Origin: Casuarius casuarius
Lineage: Eukaryota; Chordata; Aves; Casuariiformes; Casuariidae
Direction of reading: 5' to 3'
Assembly (NCBI GenBank): GCA_003342895.1
Contig: PTFA01000081.1
Span: 186,001-250,000, forward strand
Length of the DNA: 64,000 nt
A program made the translations under genes and the position numbers. The notes under the pieces are model-generated. The model was not told the DNA's origin. It saw only the letters and a list, made by a program, of their open reading frames with translations, and did no database searches. Of the stretch, positions 12,981-24,324 are shown one piece after another. Position 1 is the stretch's first letter; every line of letters begins with the position of its first letter.

Positions 12981-13499
12981 CTGTTTCAGTGAAATAGCTA
13001 GTGGCTAAAAGCTAGACCCCACTATCCAACCCACAGAACCCTATGAATTCTTGGCCCAAGGAATTCACTGAGCACCCTGGCACTCAGTGGGGACATGGGT
13101 TTACCCAGGAAATGTGACAGCTTTTGTATAATGCCTCTAAGTGGTAAGTGCTTTGTCCAGCAAATGTCAGAATACAGGATGCAGAACTCAAAGGTCACTG
13201 AGTCCATGCGCCTGTAGTCATAGGGCACAGGCCTATATGCAAGGCCACGTAGCCGTAGGCATTTAACCTGCTAATGTAGGTAACAAGCATCAACTTAGAA
13301 CCAGCTTCAATACTCTTAATGGAAAGCCACTGCAAAGTTTTGCTTCTCTGTCAGTGAAGCTCCATCTGTTTTCATGACCACTTTAAATACTTTTATTCTT
13401 GCCCCAGATATAACTAGCTCCTTCACTCCCTCCTTTTTTCCCCAGCCCTTCCCCATAGCGTGTGTGTGTGCAATTCAGTATACATACATTGTGAGAGAG
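12981..13499. other. Non-coding spacer with short GT tract
   Basis: No gene is seen. There is a short (GT)n stretch near 13,460-13,471. The minus frame at 13,022-13,228 (68 codons) has no recognisable motif. Confidence 0.5.
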
Positions 13500-13785
13500 A
13501 ACTAATATCTACTAGAGCAGGTTCAGCAAGCTCTTTTAGCATGTGTTACAACCCAAGGGGAAGAGCTGTGCAAGCTGGCATCTCCATGAGCCAGCTCCAG
13601 TTCTAGGAAGCTGTAAATGTGCTTCAGCGCAGCATTTCACCTGAGCAGATAAGCACTGCTGCATTGCAGGGTACTTCAGCTGAGGTTCAGGGCTACACGG
13701 ATGCTGCTATTTCCACATTCAAGTGCCCCATCTGGATGTATTAGCTTGGGCAGGTGCTAGCTCAAGGCTTTCTTTGCTGTACTTC
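13500..13785. repeat. Diverged old sauropsid repeat
   Basis: The phrases ggctacacggatgctgctat, then attagcttgggcaggtgcta and gctcaaggc resemble an old repeat of turtle and crocodilian DNA. In that repeat GGCTACACTGCTATTTTTAGC is followed by a CTAGCTTGAGCAGAGCTAGC-type inverted motif. The similarity is patchy and recalled rather than computed, so the call is tentative. Confidence 0.35.
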
Positions 13786-15284
13786 ATTACACAGAATAGA
13801 TACATCTCCACTTGTTAGGCACGCTCTCCAGTTCCCTTGGTCACCCTGCTGTCCTTTCTGGCACCTGTTTCAGCTTGAATTAGTTTTCCTTGAAGGTAAG
13901 TGATGAGAATTACACAGATGAGATTGTTCAAAATTCAGCAGTGTGTTGTACAATAGCATTAATATTTCCCTCTTTCTACTAGAAATACCTCTCTTAATGA
14001 ATCTTATGATCACATCTGGGGCTTCTTCCTGTATTCCTGTTAATTTCTTCTCTCCTATTGTTCATTAGTGCTTGTTTTCTGCCCTAACAGCCACTTCCTT
14101 TCTGGAGCAGTCACACAAATTATCATTAAGCAGGGCAATGCTCAAACCCTCAAGGGCTACAATTAGGTTTTGGGGTTCCATGTGGGAGGACTGCACCAGA
14201 CAACTACTGTCATCCTTTCTTTATTCTTTAATGATCATTACATTCTCAATATATTAATAAAACTCATTTCCTTCCTTCTGGACATGCAAGACAAAAGTAA
14301 TTAAAACCAAAATTAAGAAGCTCCTGTTGTATGTAATAACAACAAGGGTCCAAATTCAGCTTTCAGCAAAGCTCCAACAGCTTGATTCTGTGCCCAAAAA
14401 TGTCACTGGTAAAGATCTCACTGACTCTAGAAGGGCAAGGTCAGGCTCATCACGAAGTAGTTCAGAGTTTCATATTTATATCTGTAGGAAGAAAGTTCCC
14501 CTCTAGCACTCAGTGTGAAAAGAGCAACTTTCCCCTATTCCAGATATTAGCATCATGTGTGAGTTGTTTTACCTGGACTCTGAATGCTTGTGAGAATTAT
14601 CTCATTCCTATTCTGATCTTCCTGTGAAATGGGAATGGAAATTTTCAGAATGCAGCTAAAGCTCATGCAATTTTATTTTCTTTTTCTTAATGAAAACAAT
14701 GGCTAGATATGCCACATGTATTTTACAGTAACATGTTCCCACTTCAGCATTTGTGACCTTTTCTCTCATATTTCAGTGTCTCTGAGAGGTAAGTTTCTCT
14801 CCCTTACCACATGGCCCACCAGGGACCGTGAGCAACGCCAGGAATGGAAGTACGTGAACTCCAAACTCAGAGCTGGGAGAAGAGAATGATATAAAAAAAT
14901 CTGAAGCCCAAACTTATATGTTTCATGTGATGAAAACTAATTATAAAATCAGAATGCATTACCATAATTGTTCATATCTGTGTTTTAAGGAATTTGCTGT
15001 CTTCTGAATCTAATAAACAAAGGAACTGAAGCTTGACTGCTACAACAATTTTTAATCTGTTTGGAAATTAGTCCAAACAATGAAGAAATGCTTTTCAGTA
15101 TTAAAAGAAAATGTTACAGTAAGGGAAAAAAATGGAAGGGAAAGAGAAACCTTTTAAAAAAAAGAAACAAACAAAACTCCCTAATTATTAATTGGGAATA
15201 ATTAGGGGCAGAACGTGCCTGGCTTGCTTGGAGCGCAGGATGAGAACCAAGGGCATACAAAGCATTCCCCACAGCTCTCCTATC
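13786..15284. other. Unique-looking non-coding DNA
   Basis: AT-rich sequence with no recognised exon. An A-rich purine tract lies at about 15,120-15,180. The phrase gtccaaattcagctttcagc near 14,348 is reminiscent of the ends of old inverted-repeat elements, but too little is preserved to call one. Confidence 0.5.
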
Positions 15285-15464
15285 TCATGCATCCCTGGCA
15301 GATCCTATACGTTGCTCCACAAACAACCTGGGAGCCGCTGACCCTCGTGCAGCGGCTGGGCACCCTTGCATGCTTGTGAGATCTGTGTTCTCTCTGAGGA
15401 TCAGCAGCAAATGAATATGGTACAGTCTTGCTCCACTAAATGTGAAATATCTGTCGAATCTCAC

Positions 15465-15527
15465 CATTTCTGAGTTTTTAACACTCTCAGCAAGATAGTC
15501 TTCAAGCATCTGTCCATACCTCTGCAG
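15465..15527 (-). other. Possible internal exon (63 nt), function unknown
   Basis: On the minus strand a long polypyrimidine stretch (about 15,528-15,555, ending ttcttctctgcctcag) forms a strong 3' splice acceptor. It is followed by 63 nt, exactly 21 codons, open in phase 0, and then an ATG|GTGAGA donor. The peptide begins LQRYGQMLEDYLAES and continues VKNSEM, a soluble, mixed-charge composition unlike the hydrophobic or Cys-rich chance frames elsewhere. The frame stays open past the donor to 15,285, reading VRFDRYFTFSGARLYHIH and more, so a longer terminal exon or a decayed gene piece is an alternative. I do not recognise the protein and see no partner exon. Chance remains the most likely explanation. 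Confidence 0.2.
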
Positions 15528-15548
15528 CTGAGGCAGAGAAGAAAACAC

Positions 15549-18500
15549 CAGATAGAGAAGAAAAGCTTAAGAGTAGCCAGAACAGGCAGAGGCTTACTAT
15601 AGCTATGCTTAGCATTAGCACGGATTCTTAATCTCATTCTTGGCCATAAAGAGGAAATTAGTTTCTTTTCCCTTACATCCCACTTCTACAACTGTTCGCC
15701 TCATCTTATCGTGCATACAGTTGTTAGAGATGCCTAAGATTAGACAAGTTTTTGGCAAAGGTTGCAAGGTACACAGTTTTCTGTCAGATGGGAAGGAGGA
15801 CTGTGTAGGAGGTAAATATTATCAGACACGCCAATGAGAAGAGTAGTGGCATGAAGGCCAATAAAGCCCCTAAAGCCAACAGCACTTTTGAAATCCATCA
15901 CTGCCCAGTTTCTGACAGACATGGCCAGAAGGCCTTCATTTGCTTCCTGACGAGTAGGTGTTTGTATCACCTGAGTTTCAGCTTTAGCTCAGGTTCAGCA
16001 AAATCTGCAAGATTTGAGTGAGCAAGCAGAGTGAATAACTGTACTTTTGTCCTATTAGTGATCTTTCAGGTGCTCACAAGGACTCAGCAGTGTGGTGGTG
16101 CAGACCAGCACCAGCTAATGTTGCTACCTGCACTACACCTGTACTGTGCATTGAAAGGCAGCGTTGGTTCCAGTCTTGCAAAGTGCTAAAGCATGCATGG
16201 CTGTAAGCAGGAGGAAGCCTCTTAATTTCATGGTACATCTCATCTGACTAAAGCTAAGTGTGTATCATTGATCCCATGCATGGGATACTATGGCTCTCAG
16301 TGCAATATTTAGCACCCACTCAATTTTGCACAGAATAGTAAACACAGTAACACTGCATTTGAAGACCGCGTGGATTCGGAAGTGCTCCAGAAACAAACAG
16401 AATGTTATATATCTGACGCAGACAGAAACAAATCCTCTGACATTTTGTCTGCAGAAGCCAGTTAAAAAGTCTCCTTTTAATCATGATTTGGCCAAAACAA
16501 CCTTCTGCAAGGGTAAAATGGTGAATGTCGAAACCTTGCTGCAGAATGAGTATGTAAAAGAGTCCAGTCATTTGGACCAGCCAGGGAAGCAGAGTGTGCT
16601 GAAAGCAGAGGTCAGCTATTTATCTGCAAAGCGAGGTACAGTGCTGCAAATTTCTCACACTTGTCAGCCAATGTAAAGTTTGCTCTCCCTTTTCTTTTTG
16701 AGGATGAAAGCAGCAATTGTGGCTTGCTGCAAAAAAAAATGAAGCTTGCTAGAGGACATTCTGTTTCTAATCTAGCTTTCATGCATGTCCCACATGTTCC
16801 TGAAATTTCTGCGGCAATATGTGTTTGTTGTATTGCTCTACGCAATCTCAAATAGTTTTAGAATAGTGTCTCCTCTGATGTCTCACTACTCTTAAAAATA
16901 AAGTTGTTAGAGGTGTTTTCTTTCTTTCCTTTTTTTTTCTCTCAAGATTTGAAAAAGCAGCTTGCTAGAGATTGATTTCATCTTTTAAAATACTCCACTC
17001 TTAAATAATACAGCATCATGTGCCTCTCAGGTGGAGATCACTCTTCAGCTGTGTGCTTAACTGTGCTGCTTTCCTTGGGAAAACATCACAACTGGAACGT
17101 GACCTGCTTCGAGACTCAGATTTCCTTTCGGAGAGAGCAGTCCACCACAGGTTGTTACCCCTTTAGGCAGGAATTGCCTGTCACTGAGCAGGCATTGTGC
17201 GGGGCCACCACGCTGTTAGCACTCCATGATAAAAATGAGTTGTGAAAGGAGTTCATAACTGGATACGTGAGGCAGAGGATACTTTGAAGAGCAAAGATTG
17301 GTAAAATTCTTGGGGCTAATGGTATTATTTCAGGGGCATCTCTCTAAGCAGCCTGCATGAGAGAGGAATTTGTCTCCTACAGACCATACTGCCAGCTTTC
17401 TTGCTCCCCCCACATACATTAGGTTCCCACCAGCTACGCAGAGAAGCATTTCTTCTTCAAACCCTTTGGAACATTCACTTTTCTAAAACACAGCTTCCCA
17501 GAAGGAGTTTAAAATCCCAAATAAAATAAAATAATTAAATATAATAATAAAAACTACGAGGCTAAAAGAGCTAGAGATTGATTTGTAACACTTTATGCAA
17601 ACCTTGATATTTAGAAAATGTTACAGATTTTTACTGAGTGTTACACGTTTTTATTATGCATTCTTCCTGATAGGACAAGTGCAGTCCATGACACTACCTT
17701 ATAAGTAGTAACAACGGTGGTGCCTTAGAGAACATGATTTCAGCTGCCTCCTAGTTAATACAGTGAATATACAAATCACACTGGAAAAACGTCAACCAGA
17801 AATCCCTCAATTTTCCTAAATTTCCTCCAGGCCCCCTGCATAGCTGCTCACACAGTTTATTTTGCCTGCTGTAACAAACTGTTTGTTGTTGCTACAACAG
17901 GAAGCTCTCGTGTGAGGACACAAACACCCCGGCTATGTCTCATGCATGGAAAGAGGTATTCTTTTGACCTGTTCTTTGATCCTCTCAATTTTTATATTCT
18001 TCGTATCAAAAGATTGGTATACTGAAATCATCATGAACAAGCTCAACACTTTTACATTTCAATCATATTTATGCATCAGCTTTCTTTCCTCCCCCCTAAT
18101 TTTCTTTTGTACGTCTTCCTGTGCCTGTAAATGCCCAGAAAAAGCTGTATAGTATATTCTTTTGGGTCCCAATTAAGATTCTGAACTGCTGTTCTCTGTA
18201 TGATAACAACCTGAAGTGCTGACAACACGCTACCTGTCAACAGGCAAATGAAGGCCAACCATCTGTTCTACTATAAATTGTCTCCATTACTCTCAACTTG
18301 AAAATCCGCTTTAAAGACTCCCCAATTATCTAGTAACCTGAGCCAAATGATGCAATGTTATTTTAACTAGAATCGTCATTGTGCAAAAGAAAAATAAACA
18401 TAAAAAGCTCTGAACAAAGAAAGATTTTTGAAAAGCTGTTTTCTATCTGATTTTTGTGTGTACAGCTCTGATGTGCATGCTGGAGCAGCTCGGAATCGCA

Positions 18501-19384
18501 GCAGCAAAGAGTATCAGATTACTGCTGGTTGAAATCCTGAATTTCAATTGATAGAGAGCCGGCTGAACACTCCTGCTCAGGAGCCTTTTGTCTCAAAACA
18601 CTGTAATTACAAACCTCCTGGAAATAACCAGAGCTCTCCTGGCTCTGCAATACGCAGCGTGGCCGGGCACCTGACGCTGCCCCCGAAGGCCCTGCTGCCC
18701 CTGGGGACTGCAGGCTCCACTGGGTAATTCCATGCAGAAGTGCACCTGGGTAGCAGCGTCTCCTGAGGAAGGTCATTAGCATGTCAGTGCAAGAGGTTCA
18801 GAGGTGAGGTGTCAAAGGAAAAGTCCTCAGACTGGTTTGATTTGGGTGTGCTAACAGCTTGCATTTAGTTCCAGCATCTGGCTGTCCAGAAGCAGTCCAG
18901 CAAAACCAGGCACTAAAGGACAGGTTCAGCTCCTGCCTGGGTCTCTGTTTTCCTGTCCTTAGGACATTTCCTATTCGTTAGGCCATCCTGAAGCACTTCT
19001 ACTGCTTGCCAGCTTTTCTCTTTCACACACTCCATGCTTTCCATCACACTGCACTAGAGGCTTGCAATAGCTTTCCAAATAATGGAAATGCAACCTTCTC
19101 CTTTCCTGCTACACTCTTAGGAAAATTTGACCTGGCTTGCCACGTACTCCAGAGGTAGTGCCTGTCCTTCTGCCTTGTGCCTTTGCATCACAAACTGCAC
19201 AGAGCAGCAATGGGAGATGTGCAGGGACCAAGTCACCTGGAGCACACTACCACCGATCATTTAGGAACTGTAAGCAGCAATGCCAGCAAAACCCGACTTT
19301 ATTAACTTGTAAAAGTCTGCTTGGGAACACACAAAACACAAAGATTGTGAGTTTGGGCCAGGTTTCCAACACCGTGTTACATCA
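15549..19384. other. Unique-looking non-coding DNA
   Basis: No gene recognised. The plus frame at 16,290-16,676 (128 codons) is Lys/Thr/Ser-rich, matches no family, and is overlapped by an open minus frame at 16,320-16,571. A pyrimidine tract lies at about 16,915-16,945 and A/T-rich low complexity at 17,520-17,553. A small GC-rich patch with a few CpGs lies at 18,650-18,760 but is too short to be an island. Confidence 0.5.
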
Positions 19385-19575
19385 CTGTATGAAGAGGCTA
19401 AAATAGAACATAGAATCAGAATCTGTATAGATATAAATAAACACATACACTGCAGGGCTTATAGCATCTAGTCCAGACTTTCCCTGGTCAGTAAACCACA
19501 CTTGCACCAGCAGCTGGTTCAAGCAGGCAGACCGATCTTAGGAGCTACACAGAGAAGGATTCATCTGCTGAACAT
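19385..19575 (-). mobile_element. Possible CR1 3'-end fragment, minus orientation
   Basis: The left end (atagaacatagaatcagaat near 19,402) resembles the inverted ATAGAATCATAGAATCA tail that marks CR1 3' ends in sauropsids. It is followed by agcatctagtccagactttc, which resembles the inverted CR1 3' UTR block GGTCATCTAGTCCAACC. Similarity fades beyond about 19,520. If correct, this is a short 5'-truncated insertion, the usual state of CR1 copies. Confidence 0.4.
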
Positions 19576-22534
19576 ATCCCCACACCACTGCATGCAACAG
19601 GCCTAAGGATTTTGAACAGAGATTTTCATAACACTCCTTTAGTCATAGAGCCAGAAACACCAGCTGAGGAGTAGATCTGTGGTATCTTAACTAAGAAGTT
19701 TATGAGCTATTTTTTGAAATATCTGTCTACAGTGAAAATATATTAAAAATCTATCCATAATCTATCTATACTTTTTTAATGCCTAGAGATTACAGATGGC
19801 AGGGATATCATTGACTGAACAGAAAGAATAAAAACACACATGGGCTTAGCTTTGAAGATGCATGAATTAGAATGCAGGATTCTACTGGAAAACCCGCAGG
19901 CATCTTCAGAACAATCTTCAGGTGCAGGTGGTAAATTAAATCTTCAAAGATAGCAAAGAAGAAAATCCAAAATAGGGAGACATAGGCATGCAAATGCTTT
20001 CATTACCGTGATGACTTCTCCAAAGCCATTCACCTGTATAATGCCTTATTGACAAGCAATCTGCAGTACTTAAATGACACAGAAAAACACTGAAAATCTC
20101 TGTAAAGCACTTATCACCTAACCACCAGTGCTTGATCCTAGGCTACAGGCCCAGCAAAATTAAGTGACCATTTTGTAAACTGCCCTGTGTTCAGGACTAA
20201 CAGTTTGTGCTCTGGAGTACTTAGTAGGGAAGTTAAACACAAGGGAGTTAGTGAGGAGGAATAAGTAGTAACACAGTTGTCTTCATTACAAAAATGAATT
20301 TTTGGAGGTTCATATTTCTTCTTTCATTCAAAAGAAAGGCTGAAATTTGTAGGCTGTACCAGATATTTCCAAGAAATTCAAAATAGGCAAAGGTAAGAAG
20401 TTGGTTTAAAGAATCAGAATCATACCAGTAAGTGAGTGTGTAAAATATGTAAGTGAGGACGAGTGCTGCGATTCTAAGATACGGTGCAAGTTGCAGACTT
20501 CAACAGTGCTAGGAATATTGATTTGGCATGACCCCTGAGATATTGTTTTCAGCTTATGAACTTTAAATTGTTCCTCCTACAAATTTCAGTATAAAAGGAA
20601 AGCCTGCCTCCTACTTTGATTATTAAGTTATTGTGAGTGTTGCTGAATGGCTAACCTGACGGGAGTCTGTTTCTGGGTTAGGTTTGCAATTCTCCTTCCT
20701 GAAACCTGTAGCCCAGATTTTGATCCGATACAGTTCTGTTTCCCTTCACGCTAGCAGCATCATATAACTGTCTATATTTTCTGCTGGCATTTACAACTTC
20801 CTACTGGTCTCAACATCCACAGGAATTGACACACATGTCCTTGAACAGTTCTTTTGAAAATAATACACCACAGCACTGTTGCAACTCTGCCAGCTTTTCG
20901 TAGTATATAATCTGAAACCAGGACAACTACTTAAATATAATTGCCAACTATGGCAGCTATGTCCAGGATGCATTCAAAGAGCTGGACATTACCCTACGCA
21001 ATATAGAATCTATCTGCCCACGACAAGCTCCCTGATGTAAAGAAATTCTGGGTGAATTGCCAAAGTTACTAAAAAGTTCATCAAATAGGTGACTCATAGA
21101 AAAGCTTGTCTACTACCAAAAAAACTCCATTATTAACTTGAGCAAAACTCAGACAATGTAATGTTGTATTAAATTTTGATTAAATCTGGAATAAATCTGG
21201 AGAGAATGTAGGGAATAGATTTTATTAAGTTTGTACTGAAGTCTCATACCACCTTCTAAGAGACAGCATGTGAGCAGCATCATTTCTCACTGTCTCAAAC
21301 CAAAGTGAGGCTAAATCAGGCACCAAATCTAACCCAAGTGACATCCTCGCATCCAGACACCCAGAACTCCAGGATATTTCAGATCTGCAATCAGTACTGA
21401 CACCTCTACTCACCAACTATGGGGAGATTTGGGGGGTTTTTTCAGAAAGGATCTCCAAAGATATGAGTCTAAACGTATAAAACTAGGACCTTGTTCGGAT
21501 GACCTGATTGCTTCCTCCGTGAACGAGCACTGCCACATTTCTTGTTGCCCCAGTCAGGAATGGCTCTTAAAGGAGCTGGGTATTGCCCTCTGAACAAGCA
21601 TGTCACAACCGCATTCCACAAATAGTGGAATACATCATGTATGAATACCTATTAACTGATGTGATGTACAATATGGGGAGGAAGAAATGTATATTCAACT
21701 ATGTGACAGGTATTTCAAAGTATCACATAATTAGCTTTGTTTGGTTATTTTAATTTTGTTTTTATTGGCAAGATGCGGTATGAAAAAATCTACTAATTAG
21801 ATAGGAAGTTCCCCTGAAGACATCTATCAACTGTTTCTATTAATACAGGCAACTGTGAGTAGGTAGGAAGGAAAAACATTCAGAAACAACTTTTAGTTAA
21901 TTAAATTGAGGTCTGGATTCAAAATACTTTTCCCCCATCAACAAATGCTCAGCCACATTTCCCAGACAATTGACTAAAAAGTTTTTTCCAGAGCGAAAGA
22001 TAATCCTAGAAGTGAGGATCGTATCAGGTTTTTAATTTCCATCTACTTTATTTCTCATAGTTTCGGCACAGTAACAGGAAGCATATTATCACTACGGATT
22101 GCCGTACTCCATTCCAAAAGCCACTGCTGCTACCAGTAAGAGGTGTGCATGGGCACAGGGGCATTGCAACTGTGTACAGCCGCAGAGCTTTTCTAACATC
22201 TGCACTCCTTGGCCTTACTTAGTTACAGAGTAATAATACAGAGTAAAATAATATTGCCGACTACTGAGTGTGACTTCTCCAAGACAAAAAACCTGTGATT
22301 TTTTATTCCCTCAACTCACAAATTTAAAAAGATCTTTTCTGTTTCTCAGGCGGGCTGGCCAGCAATTTGTTATATTGCCATCCAAGCTTCTACTCTGCAG
22401 GCCAGGCTGTCGGTCAATTGAGGTTAAGTGATTTAGGAATGGAGTAACAGCCCCAAAGGAAACATTTTGATTTGACAGGTTTCAATAATAGGTAGCCATA
22501 ACTTGGGGGCAGTATCTTCTGGTCCTAATGATGC
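19576..22534. other. Unique-looking non-coding DNA
   Basis: No recognisable exons or repeats. Short open frames occur on the minus strand (19,808-19,993; 20,791-20,973; 21,225-21,416) without family motifs. A gcccagattttgatccgata phrase near 20,712 resembles the terminal motif of old inverted-repeat elements, but no body is preserved. Confidence 0.5.
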
Positions 22535-22576
22535 CACAGGGTAGCAGGCAAGGAGCACAGGGTAGCAGGGAGCGTA
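22535..22576. repeat. Short tandem duplication, 21-bp period
   Basis: The 14-mer cacagggtagcagg occurs at 22,535-22,548 and again at 22,556-22,569. The remaining bases of each unit are related but diverged. It is two copies only, consistent with replication slippage in unique sequence. Confidence 0.8.
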
Positions 22577-23780
22577 GCAAGGCAATAGCATATGATTTAA
22601 TAGATATCTGTTCAATATTTAGAGTCTTTGCTCTGTTCTACCTAGGCAGCACAGAGAGGGCAGAAAATAGCCACATCCTCTTCGCTCTGTAAACTGGAGT
22701 TGTAGCAACCCACATGCAGCCCTTTAACGTGAAGCCTACGTAGATGCTTGGCATTGCGTTAGCAGCACTTTCAGACTGCAGCACTGCCACACCTCTGACA
22801 AGCTTAGCTGGGACATTCAAGACATTTACCTGTATGTGCTACATCTAGAAATCTGCCTGGCTTGGAGAGGGCAGACGATGTGAGTGATCACCGTCCTCTG
22901 AATGGAGAAGGGCTCTCACTACGGACCAGGGGCAACATCTGGCAAGGATGGAGGTAAGATGGGCAAGCGCCTAAGAAGCAGAGGTGGTCCTGGATCCCAA
23001 GAGTCCACAGAGCCCCAGGCCGGCCTCCTGTGTGGGAAAGCAGCCTAACGCAGAGTCTGGATAAATGTGAAGGACAGTCTGCAGGAGCAGCTCCTCCAAA
23101 CACAGCGTGGAGGACTTCTGCGAGGCAGGTGGAGCACAGGCTGCCATGTGAAAAGAAGGATGTAGATCCACATATATGGCAAGGCAAGGCCTATTAAAGG
23201 AGAATCAAATAAAGTCTGTTCTCCCTACAGACCTGATGCTGAAAGGGCTAGGTGAATGTCCACAATTGAAAAGCAAAACTATTTTAATTCCCGATTTACA
23301 CATACATAATGCAGATGTAAGTAAAGGAACAGCTGAACAGCAAATTTGCTAAACAGATACAGCACACACTGCTCTGTGTAGCATTTCTCTTCACATTTAC
23401 AAAATCACTAGATCTCACGCTTATTTTGCTTCCCTTCTCTATATCTAAATTCATATTCTTTACCACCTGCGTGTGTGTGGAATGGAATAAATAATGATTA
23501 CCACTGTGATAGAGAACTACTGCTAAAATCCCAGTAAGTCATCAAATGGCTGTTACGTACAAAGATAATGCAGTCAATAGTGGTGCTTTTTCAGCAGGGT
23601 TAGGCAGCAACACTATATGTGCATGTTTTATTAGTTACAAAAATGGGTATTTCAGTATAAGCACCACATGTAGATCAAACTGACAGACTCCTTTGGGATT
23701 AAGCCCTATCACCTTCTGAATGCAAGACAAGCATAAAACCACTGCAGCAATAGAAAAAAAAATCAGCTTGAAAATAATTA
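22577..23780. other. Non-coding DNA with a mildly GC-richer part
   Basis: The part at 22,870-23,190 is GC-richer than its surroundings and leaves minus-strand frames open in two registers (22,888-23,187 and 22,971-23,171). Overlapping frames in two registers indicate composition rather than coding. No domain is recognisable. Confidence 0.45.
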
Positions 23781-23789
23781 AACAGCAAG

Positions 23790-24060
23790 GCAGCCACCCA
23801 TAATGATATTCAGCAGAACACATTAGGGACAGTTTGCTGGGAATGCACAAGAGCACTCCAGTTGTTTAATTAACATTGAAACGGCGGTTCCACAAGAACT
23901 AAAAATCCTGTTAATTTATGTGTCTCTTAATGATGCTCATTTAAATACTGTCAACTTTTCTCCAGTTTAATATTCATGATTTCTAGTCATTAAAACACCA
24001 GGCTCAGCTCATGGATTCACCGAGAAACACAAATTGTTTGATGATGATGTCAGTTCTTAA
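23790..24060. promoter_or_regulatory. Candidate conserved non-coding element
   Basis: The block is dense in homeodomain-type TAAT/ATTA cores, for example tgtttaattaacattgaaac at 23,860, TTAATTTATG at 23,912, and gtttaatattcatgatt at 23,967. It has no simple repeats or transposon motifs and is stop-rich in every frame. This texture is typical of vertebrate developmental enhancers. It is inferred from appearance only; conservation has not been tested. Confidence 0.2.
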
Positions 24061-24250
24061 AAAGTTTTTTTCCCCTTAAAGTGTAAATCTCTCAGTGCTC
24101 ATCACTAGGGTCATTGTAATCTGGTCTATAAATATCATTTTTATCATTCACATAATACAATAAACTACAATGTTCTCTCTCACCTTCAAAGGCAAGCCCT
24201 GCTCGCATTGTCAGGAGTTATTTATGTAAGGGTAGTTATCTTTTTATGAT

Positions 24251-24320
24251 GGAGCATCTCAGCTGGTTAATGTAATGGCTTTATATATTGGGATACTGGG
24301 CTCAAGTCCCATTTTAGATT
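24251..24320 (+). repeat. tRNA-derived SINE head or tRNA pseudogene
   Basis: The sequence contains tctcagctgg at about 24,257-24,266, matching the A box of the internal RNA polymerase III promoter (TAGCTCAGTGG type). About 33 bp downstream, gggctcaagtccc at 24,298-24,310 is a near match to the B box (GGTTCGAATCC type). The spacing and flanks follow a tRNA gene. A clean cloverleaf acceptor stem with a matching 3' strand is not apparent, so a functional tRNA is unlikely. A MIR-type or other CORE-SINE head is the best reading; the downstream body is too diverged to assign. Confidence 0.5.
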
Positions 24321-24324
24321 ATAA

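Noticed and set aside
16290..16676. 128-codon plus-strand frame
   Set aside because: Overlaps an open minus-strand frame (16,320-16,571), and no family or splice signals were recognised.
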